DNA of 64,000 nt, from assembly GCA_030248065.1 (NCBI GenBank), contig JASAMV010006826.1, positions 1 through 64,000 on the forward strand, read 5' to 3'. The notes under the pieces are model-generated. The model saw only the letters and a list, made by a program, of their open reading frames with translations, made no database searches and was not told the origin of the DNA. The DNA is from Rhynchonema sp. JSB1_4 (taxonomy: Eukaryota > Nematoda > Chromadorea > Monhysterida > Xyalidae). Of the stretch, positions 47,003 to 58,614 are shown piece after piece. The translations under genes were made by a program, and so were the position numbers. How positions within the stretch are numbered: the stretch's first letter is position 1; each line of letters opens with the position of its first letter.

Positions 47003-48044
47003 TTTTGACGATTTTTGCAGACAAGTTCCGATTACGACGGAAGTGTTTCGTTGCCTTTACAAATTTGACGCCAGACGAACAGTGATGGAGTGATGAACGC
47101 AATGACCATGTTCTGCCGAAAAAAGCGCCCTAATTTATAAACCAGGTAAACGTGTCCGCTTATTTATGTACTCACGTATACAATGTAGAGACTTACACGT
47201 TTGTGAATAAAATAACAGAAACCGGTTACAGAATGGCAATAACCTAAACTAATTTACTATCGCTTTTTTTGTTTTATGCCAAGCGGAACAATCAGCAAAA
47301 CCTGAAACAAAAATTGCAGAAATTACACAATCTTTACAAGGGTATATGGCTTGGTGCCATAGGGACAGTGCTCGAACTTGATTGTAGCGTGACGGGTCGG
47401 GATTTCCCAACGTGATTGAAATTATCGGGATCCGGATTTGTATTTGTTACGCACTAGTCAGGACCCGTGCCAACGGTGGTTAAAGCTCAGTGCCCGTCCA
47501 CCTCGGCCACTCTTATCCGAAGACGAGTTGATATGTGCACTGATCATGTTAAACACCAAATTAATCAAATTCAAGTACTCCTTTCATGTTGAAATATACT
47601 TACATTTTTTCTTTCTTTCAAACTTTGGGCAAAATTAGCATAATTTGAGGGAATTTTAAAAATGAAAAATTGCGATTTCTCGCTCCCTGAACTTTTGGTG
47701 CTGAAATCAGTTACAAAACTGAAATGTGGGCCGTATGAGCTACTCTTTAAGACCAACTTATATGTATATTCGAGTGGCACCACCCCTTTAACCACTTATG
47801 CACAACACAGCTCAAAGTTACCCACTTTCCAAAACAATCCATTTTTGCTCAGCTTCCAACACTCGACCATCTCACTAAACAGTTCATTTCCTGTTGAACC
47901 TGCGTTCCACACAAAGGACAGCTGTCAAGCAAAAAGTACTAGTGGCAGAAATACAGAAGCGGAATATTTGTAGTTTAGGCGTTCTAAAAAAGACAAAACT
48001 TCAACAAAAAATATTATGACAATCCTTTTTACTATTAATGGTCA

Positions 48045-48664
48045 TCACCACGGTCCCTGGAAGGGATAATGACGCGACACGTGTCCATAACACTTGCACA
48101 TCAATGTTGAACGGGGCATTTTGTAGCAATTGTACACATTGCGGGCGCAGTGACCGCCGCGGTCAAAGCCTTGCGATTGGCACAGATCCGTGCACGAACG
48201 AAATCCGACCCAATGATCATAGTAGTATTGGCTCTCGCAACTGCTGCCTGCAAGGTATAACTGTGGATCGATGAGTTGTGTTACGTGATACGACATTGGC
48301 AGTTTGTGAAACATCTAAAGTGACACCCTCATGTACATACACTGCCAATCTTATCTGAGCGCCAAAGAGTCCGCTTCAGTACCCAACCATAAGGTGACAA
48401 AAAAGTTGTGTGAGAATGCGGCTTGTGCCATGAACTTTCGTTTACCTGACCTGTCTAAGCGTTTCATCAGATCTTCGTCAGCGCGAATGCACCAGATTTA
48501 AAAACTTAGCAATCAGATTGCAGATGTTTGAATTATAATAGGGTAAGCTTACCAATTATTACATTTTGACAGCCGGCAATGGCAGCGGGAACAGCTGATG
48601 TTTCAAACAGTACCACTGTCAAGAAGACGGTTATGGCCACGAAACAGCCGTTTGCACTTGTCAT
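48045..48664 (-). CDS. Macin-like secreted antimicrobial peptide 2
   Basis: Two exons (48664-48553, 48247-48045), phase 1 join, 104 residues. Exon 1: a signal peptide with core CFVAITVFLTVVL, then AGCQNVII. Exon 2: SSCESQYYYDHWVGFRSC, TDLC, GGHC, YNC, LMCKCYG. The eight-cysteine spacing equals that of macin 1 (C-x8-C then C-x14-C-x3-C). Tail GHVSRHYPFQGPW. The signal exon contains one copy of the 10-mer TGATGTTTCA (48596). Same strand and same intron position as macin 1, so local duplication is likely. Confidence 0.8.
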
Positions 48665-49279
48665 GTCTGAATTCTAACTTGTTGTTGTGCGTTACAATTT
48701 TGCCGCTGTGGTGGCATGAATTAGCAGTTCAAATGAAAGTTGTCTGGGTTTGGGTTCAGTTTGCTTGACACAAAACTCGTTAACATTTGTGCGCAAAACT
48801 GTGTGATACTTTTTTCGTGCATTGCACTTTCATCATTGATTTCAAAGTGTCAGAATACGGACACAGTTGTCGGGAGAAAAAGATGATTGATTTCATATAA
48901 ATTTACGTTGTGCAAGCGTAACTTTACACAACATTAATGGTGTAAACATAAAGAGCGCAATTTGGAGCAAAACAGTGCCGTTGAATGATGAAACTTTCTT
49001 CAGGTTATAAGCGTACTGAATCATGCAGTTGTAAAATACTCAAGATTGAGGCATTACACTTTTTGATCAATAGCGGCCGTATATAAACTTAGTTCTCGGT
49101 CCGGTATTGGTTGCGTTCATTGTACCTACGCATGTACATCCAGGATATTTCGAGATTTTACAGATACAGGCACGTGGTGACGGTTTCTTTTTAGCTGGGG
49201 TATAATACAACCGTGCGCTGACCAAAGAGAGATTGGAGCTAACAACTGATCACCAAATTTAATACCAGACAGTGGTGTC

Positions 49280-49303
49280 GTTGGGGGGGGGGGGAGGAGG
49301 GAT
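49280..49303 (+). repeat. Poly-G tract
   Basis: A run of about 12 G followed by AGGAGGG, downstream of macin 3. Low-complexity DNA and a possible assembly weak point. Confidence 0.7.
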
Positions 49304-49496
49304 TATTTAATTATATTTTTAATTTTATTTTAAAGCGATTATGCGTGCACTGGTCGGCTCCGGACGGGGCCCAACCGGGGGCACGCATATGGCACGGAGG
49401 GCAGCTTGAATTTTTGGCCATGTGTAGATCATGGGTGTTCTGACTTTGTGATTTTCCGACGACATCACTCATTTCCAAATCAGTGTCGGTCATTCT

Positions 49497-49836
49497 TCAA
49501 TGACAACGACAGAGCCGGACAGTGATTGGCATGTTCAAGCATCCATCCAAATTCAATATGCAATTGCCCCCGCCGGGTCGACCGTCAGCGATACAGCGGG
49601 CGTGACACGACAGCCAACCGATGCGATGGTCGAAATGGAAACGACTCTCGCAACCAGTATCTGAAATGGAATTTGTTGTGAAACATCGCATGATGGAACA
49701 ATTTGGGTGACCGGGTCGAATCTGTCTCAGCGTAGCTCACTAAAGGTGAACTCGAATTATCAGCAGCAACCAAAAATGATGTGACCGTAACGATCACCAA
49801 GTTCGGCACCGGCCCTGTGTTGAAAACGTCAAACAA
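49497..49836 (-). CDS. Macin-like peptide 3, first exon unresolved
   Basis: The second exon (49660-49497) is clear: ATTTCAG acceptor, phase 1, then TGCESRFHFDHRIGWLSC, HARC, GGGNC, DGC, RLCRCH and stop, seven cysteines aligned with the other two macins. It ends right after the last Cys without the tails of macins 1 and 2. The first exon should give a signal peptide and one more Cys. A frame from the ATG at 49836 has a hydrophobic stretch (NLVIVTVTSFLVAA) but no Cys and no donor in phase 1. Either the exon lies elsewhere (for example near a second leader-like frame at about 50090) or the gene is damaged. Confidence 0.6.
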
Positions 49837-49857
49837 GTCGTTTTGTCCACTCGAGCT

Positions 49858-50097
49858 TCAATGAAAAATTCTGATAGAATAGCATATCTGACGTGCACCT
49901 TTTGCGATGTGCATACACCGTGCAGAAGCCTGTCTGTGACGTTGTCCACCTGGAGGTTGCACCAATCTGTCAGTAATACGCGGTGGCACGAGTCTGTCTC
50001 TATCTCGCACGAGGTCGAACTTGAATCGTGGTGGTGATGATGCCAAAATTACAGCAACGAATGTGAAAATTAGAATAATCAGTGGATATTTCATTGC
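49858..50097 (-). other. Possible leader-peptide exon upstream of macin 3
   Basis: On the minus strand a frame starting near 50091 reads KYPLIILIFTFVAVILASS, a strong signal-peptide pattern, followed by Arg/Asp-rich residues. It lacks cysteines and an obvious phase 1 donor, so it cannot be joined to macin 3 with confidence. It may belong to an unrecognised small secreted protein. Confidence 0.25.
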
Positions 50098-50491
50098 TGG
50101 CGGATTGTTTTTGAAAATTGCAACTGCGCTCAAGAATTGAGAATTCAGCAATGATTGCGATACTAATACAGCTAAAATAGGTAGCACAACATTTACGGGT
50201 CTGCCTTCTCTGTCCAAACCGGTTCATCAACTATCCATTAAATTAACGTTTTTATCGCTTTTTCTGAAAGAACGAAAAGTTAAAGGTGGTACCACATACG
50301 TTGTTTGCGGACATTATACATCACAAAATGTGCAGACACGAACGTAGTAATTTCTTGACATAAATCACAGAGTAATTGAACTGTTGCCACGCAAAGTACG
50401 AAACTCGTCGTCATCAATATTGAGCATAAAAAGTAGCATTCCCATAACTGGCATTAGAAAATACGGGCCATACTTTGTTGGTGCCATGTAC

Positions 50492-52778
50492 CTAGGATGC
50501 TGTGGCAGTTGCCACAAAATCTAAATCACCGATTTCCACATCACAACTTGGGCATGTACACCCAGAATCGTCCATTTTGGCACTGTGCGCACAATAATAG
50601 CAGAACACGTGACTGCATGAGGGTGACCATTGCGGGCAGATGGCGGACTGCAAAAAATAGGATAAGTGACAGAATATACAAAACGCGGCTATTGAATGCT
50701 AAACGCTTTCATTTCATGCACACGAAAAGCTGACTTCCGGATCTTTTTTCACTAAAATTTGGAATAAGCCATCTTTATGACGGAAAATTAGCTGCGGAGA
50801 GAATTTCACCCAGCTCCAGATTTGCAGCTGATGTGCGCACATTTGGCGCGCCACATAAAATATGGTCCTAGATTCAGACCTACGTGCTCACAAGATCATC
50901 AGATCAAACCATAAACAAACGAACCTGATTGCAGAAAACGCATACGAGCGCATCGGAGCAGCGCAAATCCACAACTTTGTCAACAACCCCATCAGTTGAC
51001 TTTGAAGCACGTGATTTTCGTCCAAGCATTCGCCAAATTGCGTTCAAATTAACCAAAGGCACGATGAATAAGAGCACATCAGCGAATCCGTGCCATAACA
51101 ACTCACGGTTGAGCACCGAAAAGTCGATGGTTCCTGAAAATGCGGTTTTATTATTTGTTACTTCCATTATCATCGATATCAAACAGTCACCACCTTCATA
51201 AATCTCGGACATTTTGAGATTTACTAACCACTATAAGTTAAGCCAAAAATCACTCACTGACAGACAACTAATAAAACAACGGTGTTAGAAGTCGGAACTG
51301 CAAATAAGCTCGAAGCATTCGCAACAGTACCCAAGTCACCAAGGTAGCTCCTATTTTGTCCGATGACCAAATCGGGCAGTTGCCTCAAGTAGTTATTTGT
51401 TTACGACATCTACTTACCAAAACTGGGCTGTTCGTTATGCACCGCTCTGAGACCAAGTAGCCGTTCGGATATCGATCTGTGACCACCTTTGGCTAGAAAC
51501 CAGATAAAATGCAGCAATGCCACTGCACGAACGATGGCGTTGACTTTGGATAGGACTTTGTGGATTTGTGCCGCACGCGGTGGACCTGGAAATGAAAAAA
51601 TTGATAAAATCTTTTATACTTGCGTATTTTTCCGCAAAATATATTTTTGAAAAAAACGGTTTTTTCGGAAAAAACCGTTTTTTTCCAAATATTTTTCCAG
51701 TACTTAAGGATACCCATGGTCCAAAAACGCCTATTTGGAGAAAATTTCTTCGAGAAATGGCCTGAAACAGGCTAAAAATGCAGTTGGAGATTAAAAAGTG
51801 CTCATTTTGAACTGTTTAGTACCGATTTACATTGGTTTTGACAACATCCACTCGCAACCTTGGAAAATATCTCGGAAATTTTTGGAAAAAAAGCGTTTTT
51901 TTTCAAAAGTTGCCACTTGGAAAAATTTCCGGAAAAATAAAAACGTATTTTTCCGGGCCTCGGAAAAACGGTTTCTTTTTCGGAAAAAAACGGTTTTTTT
52001 CCGGCCCGCAACTATAAAATCTTTATTTAATAATATGAACCGTTGGTTGCCTGGTTCGACCTGACTTCAAAGGCGGTGCACCAGGCCACCGTCACACATA
52101 ACCAAGCTTTCTTCTTTGACCTCACTAACCATCAGGTTGGTGAGGCAAAATGCGACCCAGGGCCCGTTCACCGAATCGTTCCCAAACATATGGCAGCACA
52201 ACGCAGAGCACCAGGAAACCCCATTTTTGCCATATTTGTGGTGAACCAAAGCTGGCAGCATGTCCGTACCGCATATCAGTCATTGCCTGACCCAGGGTTG
52301 AGCCTGTAATTGTTTGTCGTTGGCTGAAATCGTTATTGCTTCAGTGGTTTGCGTTGATGACAAGGTGACAACGGAATTGAGAATGACGACATCAAAGGCA
52401 ACATTTGAGAAAGGCTTGAAACATTTTATGATGAGTTTTCAGGTTAGAAGGCTTCGTTCGAGCGCAGAAAGTAACAGGCAGCAACTTTTTTGTCGAGCGG
52501 CAAATATGGCGGTCAGTTTCATCGTGAAACATGTTACCGCTAACGCCCGCCAACCAACCATTCCGCCAAACGGACACAGCCCAGAAGAGTGTTTTCAACG
52601 CCAGACCAGTCTCAGGCTGCAGATCATCCACCAATCTATCCATCCACGATGGCAGCCATCGTCTGATTCGATCATATTGTTCGCCAAGCAACTCAATCAG
52701 ACCAGAATCTAGCTCGTCAGCGTCCAACTGACTGACGCGCAACGCTGCGCTGGCCGTGGGGGGCATGCTGGATGACAT
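50492..52778 (-). CDS. PEX2: Peroxin-2, peroxisomal RING-type E3 ubiquitin ligase
   Basis: Membrane subunit of the peroxisomal ubiquitin ligase (with PEX10 and PEX12) that ubiquitinates the PEX5 receptor for its recycling. Exons: 52778-52545, 52286-52130, 51585-51418, 51133-50925, 50647-50492, all in frame, 307 residues; human PEX2 is 305. N-terminal RVSQLDADELDSGLIELL, then LKTLFWAVSVWRNGWLAG, SISERLLGLRA and the family signature NRELLWHGFADVLLFIVPL. The C-terminal RING finger is split over the last intron: CVFCNQ before it, then CPQW, CSHVFCYYCA and CTCPSC. Introns use GTTAGC, GTTAGT, GTAAGT and GTTCGT donors. The start is fixed by the ATG 10 residues before the conserved region. It lies about 400 bp downstream of RBM17 on the same strand. 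Confidence 0.95.
51586..52129. repeat. Low-complexity GGAAAAA/CCGTTTTT intron of PEX2
   Basis: PEX2 intron 2 is filled with repeated TTTTTCGGAAAAA and CCGGAAAAA words arranged so that both strands can pair (51640-51700 and 51890-52005). Probably a decayed palindromic element. Next to it, at 52070-52100, is a fragment of the GGTGCACC repeat. Confidence 0.5.
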
Positions 52779-53187
52779 AACTTTCTGAATGACATGTGAA
52801 AAAAATCCGCATGCCAATTTTGAGGGCGACGGCAAAAATGCTTCGATCAAAGGTATGCCACCGTGAAATGCTACTATGGCCGACCAGGTGACCAGTCGAC
52901 TTGGTGATGTTTCACGATTGCGTTTGTCACAGCAACATTTTGCTGTCCCCACCTTCAAAGCCGATAATCACCAAACCAACAAATCGAAATAATATCCGTT
53001 CATCACAAAGCGGACGTGGTACAAACCGACGGCCACCCAGGATCACAAACATTTCGATGAATCTGTCTGACGGTACCCAACTTTATTTCACAGACACAAT
53101 AGGCAACCTAACAGTTACTAAGAGAGAGAAATAGAGATTACGATGGTTCCGAAAAACAAAGTAAAAATATCACGAGAACGTTGGATG

Positions 53188-56100
53188 TCATCTTTCGTCA
53201 GCCAATTGGAATTTTTTAAATTTATCGACCTCATAGAAAGTTGCCCTAATCTGGCGACCACCGAAAAACCTTCCATTTAGGCCGACAACAGCTGAAATAC
53301 ACAAAACTCATTGAACGTAAAAGCGTTTTTAGAAAACATACAGCAAATACCTTTGATAGCATGGTCCAATTTCACAAATTCGACAAAGATTCTGATTGCT
53401 TCAGTGTCAGGCGCGGACGGAGGGAGCTGCAAATCACATCCATGTCGATTCTGTCCACCAACGTGTCAGGAAAAGTGCTTACAAACCTCATAAATCATCA
53501 CTTGATGCACATCGCCGAATTTCTGCATTTCTTCCTTGATTTCCGGCTCGAGTTCGTCGTCCACCTCGCCACGGCCAACCATATTCTGAAATTTTGCTGT
53601 CGGGTATCTGTAATATCTGTGTAAAGTCATCTCAAAAAAACTTTTATTGTTTTTACGAGAAACCAACCCTGAGCAACACGACTTTTGTCGGATTTTTGAG
53701 CACTTCAGTGATGGACGGCTCGGGTTCAGCCTGGACCGGCACCATCGACGTTTGATCGGGCCGAGCCGATGACACGGGAACCGGTGGCGGGGGCATCATG
53801 TTTTGCTCATCGTCCTAAAAAGTATTCGAATTCAATTTAAGTTCTTTTGTTTTTATCCAGGACAATACACTAACATGACAGTCACGACGACAAGTGCTGG
53901 CATACTTTTCGTATTTTAACAGCACAAATCAAACAAAATAAACTCGAATGAAGAAAAACTAAAGCAATTCGATTGGTCGACCGGTGCAAAATTTGGTGAC
54001 TGGGTGCGATCCGGTGTGGTCAGATTTTGCACGAGTTTTTTCAGCCGAAGATTTCTCAAGATTTACCGACAGTTGCGATTTCGAAATTCAAATCAGAAAT
54101 TTCGAAACGTCATCAATTTAAAAAATAGTATGGTATCTGATCACGATCACCAAGTTAGATACACACTCACTGTCTGACAAGATGCTGTCTCATTGCACTA
54201 GCCTTCTTTTTATCGTCCTCATGAATGATTATGCCCGAGAATTCGCCCACTTTCTCCACCGTCAGCGCAGTGGTCATGCCCTGGCCGGACTTGCCCAGCC
54301 CGGCGCCCTTCTTGTAGCCCATCTTCTCCATCATACGGGCCGCGAGGTCCAAACTGCAAAAACATTAATGTGGGTGACCGTTTCGGTCCAGTTTGTTTTG
54401 GCCGCAAGACCGATTCATGAACTCGATTAATATCCTATCTGAATCTAACCAGTCACATTACTCGCTTTGCGGTATCACAACATTCGCAGTCGCATCGATG
54501 AACAGAACAAAGAAACGAACCCCTTGGTCGGTCCGCCAAACGAAGGCGCTATATTTGTCGGCGGTGGCATCGTGTCTTCCAGCACTTGTTTGTCCTGATC
54601 AACCAGAGCTTGTGGCGGAGCGATCGCGGCGCCCACTGCGAAATGGAGTTGGCATGTTTGTGGAGGAGAATCAGTGATTCGAAGCAGATAAATAGAGAAA
54701 TGTGACAACGCACTTTGTCGTTTCCGAGCTTCCTGTTCGTCTTCCATTTGCTCCTGTCTCTTCAGCTTTTCCGCTATTTTCCTGAAAAAAGATTGAATTT
54801 ACCAGTGATAATTATCGTAAGAGCCGTTTTTTTGAAAATATATTTCCACAAATAGCCAAAAATTCTCCCCAACCAACTTTTTCGCCTCCTCAATTTCCCG
54901 TTGATTATCGATCTCCCGCTGTCGTTTCCTGTCGGCGTCCCGTTTGGCCACGCATTGCATGTAGTCATTGGGTAACAATGGATTGTACTCATCCTCAATC
55001 GTGATTTCGCCAAATATTACGATCGGCTCTTCCTATGCATCAAAACATTTCGGTTACTTTTGCGTCGGATGCCAAGTCAATAGCAGAGCGGTTGGTTATA
55101 CACAATTTGCTTTCTGCATTAGGGTCGGGGCTTCTTTTGACTTGATTCAGTGATTTGATTTGTCAGCACTTTAGCAATTTTGTGGGGCCAACAAAAAACG
55201 ATGTTCATTTAAATTCTGGGAACAAGACAGGCAGACAGCGTTTACACTGGGCGATTGAACAATCTCGAAAAATCGCCAAATATGCATCGTGTAACAAAAC
55301 GCTCAGGTCAGGACGTCAGCGAAATGCATGCCAAACGATCCACACGCGTGGCGCGCCACGTGCTGCCCAATAAACACGAAAATACCTCGGAACAGGAAAT
55401 CCGAAATACCCAAGACAAGAAAAAACCGCCAACCTTTGCAGCAGTAGGAATGAACGACAATGGCGGTCCATCCATGACCAATGCTTTGCGTGGTTTGAGC
55501 AACGTCGACACTTTGGGCGGCGGAGGTCGGAATTCGTCGTCATCCGTCCCCCCAGTGGTGGTCGATTGTCGATCCTTCGCTCTCGCCGACAGGTCCACGA
55601 CCGGCGCCACCACCGATGAGCTTGTCGTAGTTGCACGCGTTCGTTCGCGCTCACGCTGGGATGATTGTAAAAATGTTGAATTTTAAAACTGCTTTGTCGT
55701 ATTGTACAAAATCTCGTGTGACAGACAGTCTTGTTCAATAAACTTGGTATTCTGTGATTGCATCGAATCTGCCTCGGAGACGTCACATGACTGTTACAAA
55801 ACGTACATGAGGGAGGATCATCAAAAGATTTGCTGATTCAGGTGTTTTGCTCGATCTCCATCCACTTCGATCTGATGACCGAAACAGAGAAGACCACATT
55901 GTTATGCCAAACACCATAAAGCTTTCGTTCACAAATGAAACCGACCAACCATCGCTTGGGTGGCCTGCGCCTTTTTCAGCGCTATTTGCGACTGCAACAA
56001 CTTCAGTCCGGCAGACGACCAGCTTCCACCACCTGCAGCAGAACCCGGGTCGTTGCAAAAAAATAGCAATTTTCGTCGAATAATTTTAGTGTGGCATCAA

Positions 56101-56229
56101 CAAAATCAAACAAACGATTATCACACATCATTATTGTGAATGGTGAGGCGACCAACCTGGCCCATCAGCAGCGCCACCCTCTTTCGGAGGATCTTTGTCG
56201 GACTTCGGTAAACCGGCGTACAACGACAT
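53188..56229 (-). CDS. RBM17: Splicing factor 45 (RBM17): G-patch and UHM protein
   Basis: Spliceosomal protein that acts in alternative 3' splice-site choice in the nucleus. Twelve exons: 56229-56157, 56032-55950, 55655-55434, 55032-54878, 54781-54714, 54635-54521, 54353-54171, 53896-53875, 53814-53668, 53585-53487, 53426-53351, 53291-53188; 448 residues (human 401). Evidence in order: start MSLYAGLP, GLKLLQSQIALKKAQ, DEYNPLLPNDYMQCV, a coiled charged stretch (RKRQREIDNQREIEEAKK), MGAAIAPPQALVDQDK, G-patch (MMEKMGYKKGAGLGKSGQGM), NPTKVVLLRNMVGRGEVDDE, then the UHM with VGLNGRFFGGRQIRATFYE. The 22-nt exon 53896-53875 restores frame between the G-patch and the next exon but rests on phase alone. 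Poly(A)-type hexamer at 53087-53082. Confidence 0.94.
53875..53896 (-). other. Predicted 22-nt microexon of RBM17
   Basis: The G-patch exon ends in phase 2 before GTGAGT, whereas the next clear exon needs phase 0. A 22-nt segment between a CCAG acceptor and a GTTAGT donor solves this, adding HTCRRDCH. The acceptor has a poor pyrimidine tract, so an alternative donor is possible. Confidence 0.5.
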
Positions 56230-56359
56230 TTCCGCGTGAAGTGAGTGGGAATGAATAGAAGTTCAAATCAATCAATTATTTTACTGAGCCAGCCTGAAAC
56301 TGTGTCCAGGAGTTAAAAATCTTTGGAAAATCATAGAATAGAGCGCCCCCGTCAGCAAT

Positions 56360-57150
56360 GTAGTTCCTGGGGGGGAGGGGGGTCCCCCCCTCGGGTACGC
56401 TATCGCCCCCTCAGGTGGTACACTATCCCCCTATCTCCCCCTCCGGGTACACTATCTCCCCCAATTTTTGCCTAAAATAGGCATTTTTAGGCCTAAAATG
56501 GGCATTTTTATACCAAAAATGTGTGATTTTTAGGTCAATGTTCTCAAAAGTCGCCAAAATGCCCTTTTTATGAAGAATTTTTTTCCAAAAAGGGGCAAAA
56601 ATAGGTCAAATTTTCTACCTCAAAAAGTGACTTTTTCCCGAATTTGGGTCTTCCCCCCTCGGGGGTACACTATCTCCCCCTCCGAAAAAAACGGAGGGTC
56701 CGCTATCTCCCCCTCCGGACCAGGAACTACACTGCCCGTCAGTGTGGTGGCAGGCCAATCGACCCAAGCAGTGTAGTTCCTGGTCCGGAGGGGGAACAGG
56801 CGGTACCCCCCTTTTTTCGGAGGGTGAACAGACGTACCCACCTGGGGGGGAAGGGGGGGAGGACCCAAATTTGGAGAAAAGTCATTTTTTGAGGTCGAAA
56901 ATTTGGCTCATTTTTGCCCCTTTTAGGAAAAAAATCCCAATAAAAAAGGTATTTTGGCGATTTTTGACGACATTGACCTAAAAATCACTCATTTTATCCC
57001 TAAAAATGCCTATTTTAGGCCAAAATTTGCATATTTTAGGTAAAAATTGGGGGAGCAGACGTACCCGGAGGGGGAACAGTGGGGCAGGCGTACCATGGAG
57101 GGGGAACAGACGTACCCGAGGGGGACCCCCCCTCCCCCCCAGGAGTGTAG
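56360..57150. repeat. Pair of inverted TIR elements (large palindrome)
   Basis: Two related units of about 375 bp face each other. The left (56360-56735) runs GTAGTTCCTGGGGGGGAGGG ... CCGGACCAGGAACTACACT; the right (about 56770-57150) starts AGTGTAGTTCCTGGTCCGG and is its reverse complement with differences. Both carry repeated CCCCCTCCGG(G)TACACTATCT words and a middle rich in CCTAAAATAGGC and AAAAATG. Each unit also has its own inverted ends. Confidence 0.75.
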
Positions 57151-57571
57151 TGGCAGGCAGATGGTTGCAAGGTACCCTTGGGGGGGGGATGGATTCAGAT
57201 GGTTGCAAGGTACCCCCTACCCAGCCTCCGGAAGGTTGCAAGGTACCCCTGGGGTCCGAAAAAAGGGTGTTTTTTGCATGCATTATATTGCAAAATTGGC
57301 CGAAAAAATGGCACTTTTTTGCATTTTGGTCGAAAATTTGTCCAAAATAGCTATTATATGGGGGTTTGCGCGCGGAGCGCGCGATTTTTGGGGTTTTGAG
57401 GTCGAAAAATACCCATTTTTGCCCACGAAAACCATAAATTGATGGTTGCAAGGTACCCTCCGGGATGGTTGCAAGGTACCTACCCTTCCCCCCTTCCCCC
57501 CCAAGGGGTGGTTGCAAGGTACCTACTCCTTAGGGGGGGGAATCCCCCCCATCCCCCCCAGCCACTACACT
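57144..57571. mobile_element. TIR element with AGTGTAGTGGC ends
   Basis: 428 bp from AGTGTAGTGGCAGGCAG to CAGCCACTACACT. Internal GGTTGCAAGGTACC occurs about six times near both ends, in the same orientation. No transposase. Its ends resemble the AGTGTAGTTCC ends of the neighbouring palindrome, so they may be one family. Confidence 0.65.
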
Positions 57572-58490
57572 GGTTCAGTGCACATAATACGCCTCTTATT
57601 GACGAATAGACACGAATAAATGCGATTACACGCGGAAAAACATCGTTTCAAACCCCCTTTTAGGTGTTTTTGGGGGGTATTTCTGGGAACAATTTTTCAG
57701 GTTCGGGTCAGTGAATTAATAGAGCCCCCCCCCGGAATAGAGCCCCCCAAAATGGGGTCAGTGAAATAATAGAGCCCCCCTTCTATTTAGGTTTTTACGG
57801 TACGGTACCCAGAATTTGGGGGGATCCAATTTGGGGTGCAGGAAGTGGGTGGGGGGACAGTGTAGTGGCAGGCAATTGGCTGCAAGGTACCCTTGGGGCT
57901 TGGGGGGATGGATGCAGATGGTTGCAAGGTGCCCCCTACCCAGCCTCCGGAGTCCGGAAGGTTGCAAGGTACCCCTGAGGTCCGAAAAAAGGGTGTTTTT
58001 TGCATGCATTATATTGCAAATTTGGCCGAAAAATACCTATTATATGGAGGTTTGGGCGCGGAGCGCGCGAAGTTTGGGGTTTTGATGTCTAAAAACACCC
58101 ATTTTTGCCTATAAAAACCATAAATTGGTGGTTGCAAGCAGGGTAGTACTTGGGGGGGGGGGGGGTGGGGGTCCCCCCCAAAGTAACATCCCCTATACAG
58201 TAGTGTATTAACGCTTGATAGTGGTGCACAGGTACATTTACGCTCGTTCGTTGTTCGTTCAGAGCACATAATACGCCTCTTATTGACCAACAGACACGAA
58301 TAAATGCGATTACAAAGCGAAAAAACATCCTTTTAAACCCGTTTTTAGGGGTTTTTGGGGGTACTTCTGGGAACAATTTTTCAGGTTCGGGTCAGTGAAT
58401 TAATAGAGGCCCCCCGGAATAGAGCCCCCAAAATGGGGTCAGTGAGTTAATAGAGCCCCCTTCTATTTAGGTTTTTACGGTAGTAAAGTA
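57144..58490 (+). repeat. Tandem duplication of a unit of about 715 bp
   Basis: 57144-57810 and 57859-58490 repeat in order: AGTGTAGTGGCAGGCA, GGTTGCAAGGTACCC, GGGTGTTTTTTGCATGCATT, GCGCGGAGCGCGCGA, GCACATAATACGCCTCTTAT, CAGACACGAATAAATGCGAT-like, GGGAACAATTTTTCAGGTTC, GGTCAGTGAATTAATAGAG, CTTCTATTTAGGTTTTTACG. The second copy has internal deletions and lacks the right TIR of the first element. Confidence 0.8.
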
Positions 58491-58614
58491 AGTTTCTAAT
58501 TTCGTTGCCTCATGCATTTTTACAGACGCAGGGAAACTGCGTCTGGCTCGACTTCGAACGGGAGTTTTCCTGCGTCTGTAAAAATGCATGAGGCAACGAA
58601 ACTAGAAACTTACT
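58487..58614. repeat. Near-perfect 128-bp palindrome
   Basis: AGTAAGTTTCTAATTTCGTT GCCTCATGCATTTTTACAGA at the left and its reverse complement at the right (TCTGTAAAAATGCATGAGGC ... AGAAACTTACT), with one or two mismatches. An internal CTGCGTCTGG lets the loop pair too. A small foldback MITE is the simplest reading. Confidence 0.85.

Noticed and set aside
52392..52958. 188-residue minus-strand frame taken as a whole gene
   Set aside because: Only 52545-52778 shows PEX2 similarity; the rest runs into an intron and the upstream region.
56978..57517. 179-residue minus-strand frame rich in Pro, Leu, Gln and Pro-Ser repeats
   Set aside because: It lies fully inside TIR elements; its repeats (GTLQPS) are translations of the GGTTGCAAGGTACC word.
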